A stretch of DNA of 26,339 bases from Streptosporangiaceae bacterium (GTDB lineage: Bacteria; Actinomycetota; Actinomycetes; Streptosporangiales; Streptosporangiaceae), in assembly GCA_030045175.1 (NCBI GenBank), contig JASIBM010000364.1, positions 1 through 26,339 on the forward strand. The letters run 5' to 3'. A model generated the notes under the pieces. It had not been told where the DNA came from, searched no databases, and saw nothing but the letters and a program-made list of their open reading frames with translations. Shown here one piece after another: positions 21,416 through 26,339 of the stretch; position 1 is the stretch's first letter, and each line of letters starts with the position of its first letter. The position numbers and the translations under genes were made by a program.

Positions 21416-22359
21416 GTGCCACCTCCACGACCCGGCTACGCCGGGACGTCATCGCGTCGGCCTTGGCGTCCGCGGTTCAACTCGACATCGAACAGACGCG
21501 CTACCGGGGCCATGCAACCAAGCTCGCGGCCAGCGCGCGCGCCGCGGGCTATGGCTTGGTGCTCACGCTCGGCGGCGACGGCACGGTCAACGAGGTCGTC
21601 AACGGCATTCTCCGCCACGGCGCCCCGCTAGGCGGCAACACCCCGCCAGACGACGTCCCACCCGCCGACCAGCTACCCGCTCTCGCCGCCCTGCCAGGCG
21701 GGAGCGCCAACGTGTTCACCGGAGCGCTGCGGATGCCCCGCGACCCGGTGGACGCGGCCGGGCAGATCTTGCAGGCACTGGCCGCCCGCCGCGAGCGAAC
21801 GATCGGCCTCGGGCTCGCCGACGACCGCTATTTTACGTTCAACTCCGGACTCGGCCTGGACGCCGAGGTGGTCAGGGCCGTGCAAGGCCTGCGCGCCCAT
21901 GGCCGGCCCTCCTCGCCCGCCCTTTACGTCCGCGCCGCGCTACGCCAGTTCTACCAGCAAACCGACAGAAGGCGCCCGGCGATCGCGGTCGAACGACCCG
22001 GGCACCATGCCGAAGGACCGGTGTTCCTTGGCATCATTTCCAACACCGCCCCGTGGACATACCTGGGCTCGCGTGCGGTCAATGCCAGCCCGCAGGCTAG
22101 CTTCGACACTGGCCTGGACGTGCTCGCGCTGCGCGGCCTGTCCTCGCTGGCCACGTTCACCACGATCGGGCGTATGCTGCTGGCCAGGGCCGGGCAGGTC
22201 GAGCTTGGCGGCAGGTACGTGCTGTCACTGCACGACCAGAAGATGATCTCGCTCCGGGCGAGCCGTCCGGTCGCGTTCCAGATCGACGGCGAGTATGTCG
22301 GCGAGCGCGACTACGTCACGTTCCAGGCTGTGCCGCAGGCGCTGAGGATCGTAGTCTGA
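21388..22359 (+). CDS. Diacylglycerol kinase-family lipid kinase (DgkB/YegS type)
   Basis: A 323-residue cytoplasmic or membrane-peripheral kinase. The catalytic domain opens MRALLIVNPRATST and has the nucleotide-binding GGDGTVNEV at residues 62-70, then LPGGSANVFTGAL, which is the second phosphate-binding loop. The C-terminal domain includes FNSGLGLDAEVV and ends FQIDGEYVGERD. Family members phosphorylate diacylglycerol or other lipids, feeding phosphatidic acid back to phospholipid synthesis; the true substrate cannot be told. Start GTG 21388 fits the typical first strand but has only a weak upstream site. The same arrangement (sigma factor, membrane protein, lipid kinase, whiB) occurs in Streptomyces as I remember it. 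Confidence 0.9.
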   Translation: MRALLIVNPRATSTTRLRRDVIASALASAVQLDIEQTRYRGHATKLAASARAAGYGLVLTLGGDGTVNEVVNGILRHGAPLGGNTPPDDVPPADQLPALAALPGGSANVFTGALRMPRDPVDAAGQILQALAARRERTIGLGLADDRYFTFNSGLGLDAEVVRAVQGLRAHGRPSSPALYVRAALRQFYQQTDRRRPAIAVERPGHHAEGPVFLGIISNTAPWTYLGSRAVNASPQASFDTGLDVLALRGLSSLATFTTIGRMLLARAGQVELGGRYVLSLHDQKMISLRASRPVAFQIDGEYVGERDYVTFQAVPQALRIVV

Positions 22360-22731
22360 GCTAACTCGGTGCCGCAAGCACGGATCTCCGGGACCATGTG
22401 ACTGATCTGTCACCGAAATCCTGCCTAACCTTTGCCTAAGGGTCTTGCGCTCGATCGCTGAACTTGGGAGGGTTGTAACGCTCCTGGCGAGAGGCGGGCA
22501 CGCGCGCCCTGACCCGGGCGGGCGATGTCTGCGCGGACAATGTCCACGGGGGCGTGGTCTGGAGGTTTAGGGGAGCCAGCACGGGACAGTTGGCCCGTAC
22601 TGTAACGAAACTAGCTTGGGTCGCACGACGACCCCGATATACGGACTAGCTCGTGAATTCGTTCACAAGCACGACGGAGGGTGGCGGGCCTCGCTCATCG
22701 GCTCGCTGGCTCTCATAGAGGAGTGGACCGC
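22360..22731 (+). promoter_or_regulatory. Long regulatory region upstream of whiB1
   Basis: 372 bases without a credible gene precede whiB1. Two symmetric sites stand out: GTGAC-TGATCT-GTCAC (22398-22413), a 16-base near-palindrome, and GTGAA-TTCG-TTCAC (22653-22666), a hairpin with a UUCG loop or operator 65 bases before the start codon. GTAACGAAAC at 22602 may be part of a promoter or of a regulator site. In mycobacteria whiB1 is under CRP-family control; the first palindrome has the right kind of symmetry but not the exact spacing. Confidence 0.4.
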
Positions 22732-22980
22732 ATGGACTGGCGTAACTACGCCGCCTGTCGTGACGTCGACCCGGAGCTGTTCTTTCCCATCGGGAACACT
22801 GGTCCCGCCCTGCTCCAGATCGACCAGGCGAAGCAGGTCTGCAGGCGCTGCAAGGTATCGTCGGCGTGCCTGCAATGGGCCTTGGAGAGCGGTCAGGACT
22901 CAGGCGTCTGGGGCGGGATGAGCGAGGACGAGAGGCGCGCTCTCAAGCGACGTGGCGCGAGGGTTGGCGCGAGCGCCTGA
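22732..22980 (+). CDS. whiB1: WhiB1/WblE-family iron-sulfur transcription factor
   Basis: An 82-residue WhiB-like protein. Four cysteines, Cys9, Cys37, Cys40 and Cys46, bind a [4Fe-4S] cluster (C-x27-C-x2-C-x5-C), followed by the beta-turn GVWGG and a basic tail ERRALKRRGARV. The start MDWRNYAACRDVDPELFFP and the phrase QDSGVWGGMSEDERRALKRR are close to M. tuberculosis WhiB1 and Streptomyces WblE. WhiB1 binds the principal sigma factor and reacts with nitric oxide. ATG 22732 is chosen by family length; AGAGGAG lies nine bases upstream. The gene's last 88 bases overlap the 3' end of the convergent sensor-kinase gene, which covers the GVWGG codons on the other strand. Confidence 0.95.
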   Translation: MDWRNYAACRDVDPELFFPIGNTGPALLQIDQAKQVCRRCKVSSACLQWALESGQDSGVWGGMSEDERRALKRRGARVGASA

Positions 22981-24467
22981 GTTAATCTAGTTTGGTCGGC
23001 TATCGGCAACGGCAGGTCGAGTCGTACGTTGGTGCCCCCGCCGGGTCGGCCGCTTATCGTCAGCGTGCCTGCTAGCTCGCTCTCCACGAGCGTGCGCACG
23101 ATCTGCAAGCCGAGGCTGGAGGTCGAGTCCAGGTCGAATTCGTCGGGGAACCCTGCGCCGTTATCGGCGACGGTCACCGCCAGGCGGTCGCGCCTGCGAT
23201 CAGCGATAAGCTCCAGCGTGCCGGTCGCGGGGGCACCAGGACGCGCCAGGCCGTGCTGGACCGCGTTGTGCAGCAACTCGGTGAGCACCAGCGCCAGCGG
23301 CGTCGCCACCTGAGCTGACAGTTCGCCGAACCCTCCGGTCAGCTTCGGCGTGATCTTCGCCTCGGGCGCGGAGAGCTCGCCGGCCATCGCAGCTATCCGC
23401 CTGGCGATGTCATCGAACTCCACCACCTCGCCGCTCGCCCGGGACAACGTCTCGTGCACCAAGGCGATCGATCCGACCCGCCGGACCGCCTCGTGCAACG
23501 CGCCCGACGCCTCGGGTACCGCCGTCCTGCGGGCCTGGAGCCGCAGCAGCGCCGCGACGGTCTGCAGGTTGTTCTTCACCCGGTGGTGGATCTCCCTGAT
23601 CGTCGCGTCCTTGGTGATCAGCTCGCGTTCCCTGTGCCGCAGTTCGGTCACGTCCCGCAGCAAGATCAGCGCGCCCGCCGCCGCGCCGTCGACCACGAGC
23701 GGGATCGTTCGCATCTGGACTACCGAGCCGTTCGCCTCGACCTCGGTCTCGAGCAGGGCCCTGCCGCTGGCGGCGAGCATCAGCGAGTCGTCTCGCGGGC
23801 TGGTGCTCGCGCACAGCCGCGCCGTGAGCGGGCCAAGCTCGCGCCCGGTCAGGTCGGCGGTCAGGCCAAGCCTGCGGTAGGCCGACAACGCGTTCGGGCT
23901 CGCGTAGTTAACCTTGCCCGACCGGCCGAGCCGCAGCATGCCGTCGTTCACCCGCGGCGACTGCACGTGGGCAGGCGAGCTGGCCGGCCCGGGGAACAGC
24001 CCGGCGGCGATCATCTGAGCCAGGTCGTCGGCCGCCTTCAGGTAGGCCAGGTCCATCCGGCTCGGCGTTCGCGCTGAATCGAGATTCGTGGACCGTTCGA
24101 TCACCGCGATGACCCGTCCGTCGTGGCAGACCGGAATCGTCTCGTGCCGGATCGGGACGCCGAGCCGCCACTCCGGGTCGCCCTCCCGGCACACCCGGCC
24201 CTCCTTGACGGCGGCCGCCAGCAGTGGCTGTGCCCTGCCCGCCCGCACGGTGCCGACGATGTCCTCGTCGAACACGGTTGGCCCGGTGGTCGGCCGGACC
24301 TGGGCGAGCGCTATCCAGGAGTGCCTGGCGGGCAGCGGCGCCCACAGCGCTAGGTCGGCGAACGACAGGTCAGCGAGTAGCTCCCAGTCAGAAACAAGGG
24401 CGTGCAGCCAGTCGAGGTCCTGGGCGGCGATCTGAGCGCGGCGGGCCAGGTCATTCATCGTGGGCAC
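22893..24467 (-). CDS. pdtaS: PdtaS-type sensor histidine kinase (GAF-PAS-HisKA_2-HATPase)
   Basis: A 524-residue soluble kinase. A GAF-like N-terminal domain (to about 150; SFADLALWAPL, REGDPEWRLGVPIRHETIPV) is followed by a PAS region (about 165-275; VNYASPNALSAYRRLGL), the HisKA_2 dimerisation box REIHHRVKNNLQTVAALLRL with His294/His295, and an HATPase domain (LTELLHNAVQHGL, DNGAGFPDEF, SLGLQIVRTLVE). In mycobacteria PdtaS phosphorylates PdtaR, an RNA-binding antiterminator regulator; no pdtaR is seen here. GTG 24467 gives VPTMNDLARR, matching the MPSMNDL start of Streptomyces homologues; ATG 24458 is an alternative. The last 30 residues run past the usual end of the fold into the whiB1 gene on the other strand. 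Confidence 0.9.
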   Translation of the reverse strand: MPTMNDLARRAQIAAQDLDWLHALVSDWELLADLSFADLALWAPLPARHSWIALAQVRPTTGPTVFDEDIVGTVRAGRAQPLLAAAVKEGRVCREGDPEWRLGVPIRHETIPVCHDGRVIAVIERSTNLDSARTPSRMDLAYLKAADDLAQMIAAGLFPGPASSPAHVQSPRVNDGMLRLGRSGKVNYASPNALSAYRRLGLTADLTGRELGPLTARLCASTSPRDDSLMLAASGRALLETEVEANGSVVQMRTIPLVVDGAAAGALILLRDVTELRHRERELITKDATIREIHHRVKNNLQTVAALLRLQARRTAVPEASGALHEAVRRVGSIALVHETLSRASGEVVEFDDIARRIAAMAGELSAPEAKITPKLTGGFGELSAQVATPLALVLTELLHNAVQHGLARPGAPATGTLELIADRRRDRLAVTVADNGAGFPDEFDLDSTSSLGLQIVRTLVESELAGTLTISGRPGGGTNVRLDLPLPIADQTRLTQALAPTLAPRRLRARLSSSLIPPQTPES

Positions 24468-24519
24468 GCAGTCATCATCGCACCGCTGGTGCCATGGCGA
24501 CCCTGGTAACGTCGCGCCC

Positions 24520-26208
24520 ATGGCCCAGGCAGAACACACCGAACTGGTCACTCACGGCGGAGCGCAGGCGGTGGCCGCGGCCCGCGAGCACGGCGTCCGG
24601 ACGATCTTCACGCTGTCCGGCGGGCACGTCTTCCCGGTCTACGACGGCGCGGTCAAGGCCGACCCGCCGATGCCGATACTCGACGTCAGGCACGAGCAGA
24701 CGGCGGTCTTCGCCGCCGAGGCCACGGCCCGCCTGACGAGGACTCCGGGTTTCGCCGTGCTCACGGCCGGCCCCGGCGTGACCAACGGGATCAGCGCGGT
24801 CACCACGGCGCACTTCAACGGCTCGGCCGTGGTGGTGCTCGGCGGGCGGGCGCCCGATCACCGGTGGGGCGCGGGCAGCCTGCAAGAGTTCGACCATCCG
24901 GTCCTGCTACGCCCGATTACCAAGCGCGCCTGGACAGAGCACAGCTCAGCAGCGGTTGGCCAGGCGGTGGGCGCTGCGTTCGCGCTGGCAAATAGTCGTC
25001 ACAGGGGGCCAGTTTTCCTCGATGTCAGCCTCGAGGCGCTGTTCGGCACGCCAGATGCAGGAGCGGGGCCTGGCCATCCGCCTGAGGACGTGCCGCGAGG
25101 CCAGCCCGGCTCGCCGGACCCCGGCGACATTGACCAGATCGCTGACCTGCTTGCCAAGGCGGCCAGGCCCGTGCTTGTGCTTGGCTCGGACGTCTGGCTG
25201 GACGGCGCCGAGATCGCGGCGCGGGCGGCCGCCGAGGAGCTCGCGCTCCCCGTGATCGCCAACGGCCAGGGCCGAGGCATGCTCCCCGCCGGGCACGAGC
25301 TGCTCGTCACCCGGGCGCGGTCGACCGCGTTCGGCGAGGCTGACCTCGTGATCGTGGTCGGGACGCCGCTTGACTTCAGGCTCGGCTACGGCGAGTACGG
25401 CGGCAGGGGTGACACGCGGGCTGCCTCGGTCGTGCATGTCGCGGACGCCCCCAGCCAGATCGCCACGCATCGCCCGCTGGCGGCGAGCGCCGCAGGCGAG
25501 CTTGCCGGGTTCTTCACCGGGCTAGTCAGCGCGGCGCAGCGGACTGGCCTGCGGCGGCCGTGGGCCAGCGACTGGCTGCCCAGGCTGGCCCGCGCGAGCA
25601 AGGCGGCGCAGGAGGCTGACGCGGCGCTGCTGGCGAGCGACGCCGTGCCGATCCATCCGATGCGGGTGTATGGCGAGCTGGCTCCGCTGCTCGAGCCCGA
25701 CGCGGTCGTGATCGGTGATGGCGGCGACTTCGTCAGCTACGCGGGCAAGTACATCGAGCCACGCCAGCCGGGTGGCTGGCTCGACCCAGGTCCGTACGGG
25801 TGCCTGGGCACGGGTCTCGGCTACGCGATCGCGGCACGGATCGCCAGGCCTTCGGCTCAGGTCGTGCTGCTGCTCGGGGATGGGGCGGCGGGGTTCTCGC
25901 TGATGGACGCGGACACGCTGGTAAGGCACAAGCTCCCGGTCGTGATGATTTGCGGTAACAACGGCATCTGGGGCCTGGAGAAGCATCCGATGCAGGCCCT
26001 GTACGGCTATGACGTCGCCGCCGACCTCCAGCCCCAGTGCCGGTACGACCAGGTGGTCTCCGCGCTCGGCGGTGCCGGGGAGCTGGTGACGAGCCCTGAT
26101 GAGATCGGGCCCGCGCTGCGGCGCGCGTTCGCGGCCGGCGTTCCTTACCTGGTCAACGTCGTCACCGACCCGCAGGTCGCCTACCCGCGGACCACCACGG
26201 GGGTGTGA
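24520..26208 (+). CDS. ilvG: Acetolactate synthase-like thiamine-diphosphate enzyme (IlvG type)
   Basis: A 562-residue ThDP enzyme close to M. tuberculosis IlvG. The N-terminal domain has FTLSGGHVFPVYDGA and RHEQTAVFAAEATARLTR with catalytic Glu59, then TAGPGVTNGISAV. The middle domain has VLGGRAPDHRWGAGSLQEFDH. The C-terminal ThDP/Mg site is GDGAAGFS (453-460) to GNNG (Asn480, Asn481), with GIWGLEKHPMQALYGYDV after it. Acetolactate synthases condense two pyruvates, or pyruvate and 2-oxobutyrate, in branched-chain amino-acid synthesis, but IlvG-type paralogues lack proven activity and there is no small subunit gene here. ATG 24520 follows a weak site and starts close to the normal family N-terminus. 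It is divergent from pdtaS (52 bases) and convergent with the biotin carrier gene. Confidence 0.88.
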   Translation: MAQAEHTELVTHGGAQAVAAAREHGVRTIFTLSGGHVFPVYDGAVKADPPMPILDVRHEQTAVFAAEATARLTRTPGFAVLTAGPGVTNGISAVTTAHFNGSAVVVLGGRAPDHRWGAGSLQEFDHPVLLRPITKRAWTEHSSAAVGQAVGAAFALANSRHRGPVFLDVSLEALFGTPDAGAGPGHPPEDVPRGQPGSPDPGDIDQIADLLAKAARPVLVLGSDVWLDGAEIAARAAAEELALPVIANGQGRGMLPAGHELLVTRARSTAFGEADLVIVVGTPLDFRLGYGEYGGRGDTRAASVVHVADAPSQIATHRPLAASAAGELAGFFTGLVSAAQRTGLRRPWASDWLPRLARASKAAQEADAALLASDAVPIHPMRVYGELAPLLEPDAVVIGDGGDFVSYAGKYIEPRQPGGWLDPGPYGCLGTGLGYAIAARIARPSAQVVLLLGDGAAGFSLMDADTLVRHKLPVVMICGNNGIWGLEKHPMQALYGYDVAADLQPQCRYDQVVSALGGAGELVTSPDEIGPALRRAFAAGVPYLVNVVTDPQVAYPRTTTGV

Positions 26209-26241
26209 GTCGGTCATGGGCCTGCGGGACATGCCCTAGCC

Positions 26242-26339
26242 TCACGAGATGACGGCGATGAGGTCGCCCTCCTGCACGACGTCCCCCTCGGCCACCGCGA
26301 GCCTGGATAGCGTGCCAGCGCCCTCGGCGAGCACTGGGA
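26242..26339 (-). CDS. Biotin/lipoyl carrier protein, C-terminal part (TB7.3-like; cut by window edge)
   Basis: The last 32 codons on the minus strand read PVLAEGAGTLSRLAVAEGD and end VVQEGDLIAVIS before TGA at 26242. This is the second half of a biotinyl/lipoyl domain, in which the Lys of the ESMKM motif would lie a few codons beyond the window. It closely resembles the end of the roughly 71-residue M. tuberculosis TB7.3 (Rv3221c), a biotinylated carrier for acyl-CoA carboxylases that lies beside pdtaS there; here ilvG separates the two. Because it is partial, it could also be the end of a longer carboxylase alpha chain. Confidence 0.75.
   Translation of the reverse strand, partial: PVLAEGAGTLSRLAVAEGDVVQEGDLIAVIS

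Noticed and set aside
22616..22921. 101-codon plus-strand frame overlapping whiB1
   Set aside because: The whiB1 frame is unmistakable. This one overlaps it in another frame and has no homology that I recognise.

Overview
The window is chromosomal DNA from a high-GC actinobacterium, probably a mycelial actinomycete. It carries a lipoyl-less fused 2-oxoglutarate dehydrogenase (Kgd), a nickel superoxide dismutase with its maturation peptidase SodX, a WhiB1/WblE-type iron-sulfur regulator, a SigB/SigF-family sigma factor with its anti-sigma kinase, a PdtaS-type sensor kinase and a CGNR regulator. Arg AGG codons are common and many genes start with GTG. There is no transposase, integrase, phage gene, CRISPR array, rRNA or tRNA that I can see. 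It reads as mostly core genome with a lineage-specific arrangement.

Layout. 1-5500: 5' part of an mntP-like manganese exporter gene (minus strand, cut by the window edge), a secreted sedolisin (S53) protease, a convergent GntR/UTRA repressor, a repeat-rich intergenic stretch, a small membrane protein overlapping a nitrilase-family amidohydrolase, and a DedA membrane protein with a PGAPS-repeat tail. 5550-12430: a glutathionyl-hydroquinone-reductase homologue, kgd (1313 codons), a small DUF6104-like protein, and a PadR regulator with a tryptophan-rich C-terminal region and a 16-bp palindrome just upstream. 12430-14440: a quinone-oxidoreductase-type MDR protein (minus), a 448-base non-coding stretch full of inverted repeats, and a CGNR zinc-finger protein. 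14570-19260: two paralogous APC amino-acid permeases interleaved with sodX and sodN. 19379-22980: anti-sigma factor and sigma factor (GTGA overlap), a small membrane protein, a DgkB-type lipid kinase and whiB1. 22893-26339: pdtaS, ilvG-like acetolactate synthase, and the C-terminus of a TB7.3-like biotin carrier protein cut by the window edge.

How the genes fit together. The right half resembles two conserved neighbourhoods: sigH-wblE-sensor kinase in Streptomyces, and whiB1-pdtaS-TB7.3 in Mycobacterium. Stress and redox control is the common theme: a partner-switching sigma operon, an Fe-S nitric-oxide sensor (WhiB1 family), Ni-SOD, and thiol/quinone reductases. Kgd connects 2-oxoglutarate to the TCA cycle.

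The most unusual observations are: (i) a dispersed GC-rich repeat, six copies, one of which supplies the last codons and stop of sodX; (ii) sodX separated from sodN by a permease; (iii) long perfect inverted repeats at 13471-13526 and 19195-19251; (iv) a possible 17-codon leader peptide and SigB-type promoter inside the nominal 5' end of the anti-sigma gene; (v) the Trp-rich PadR. I found no convincing undescribed multi-gene system.
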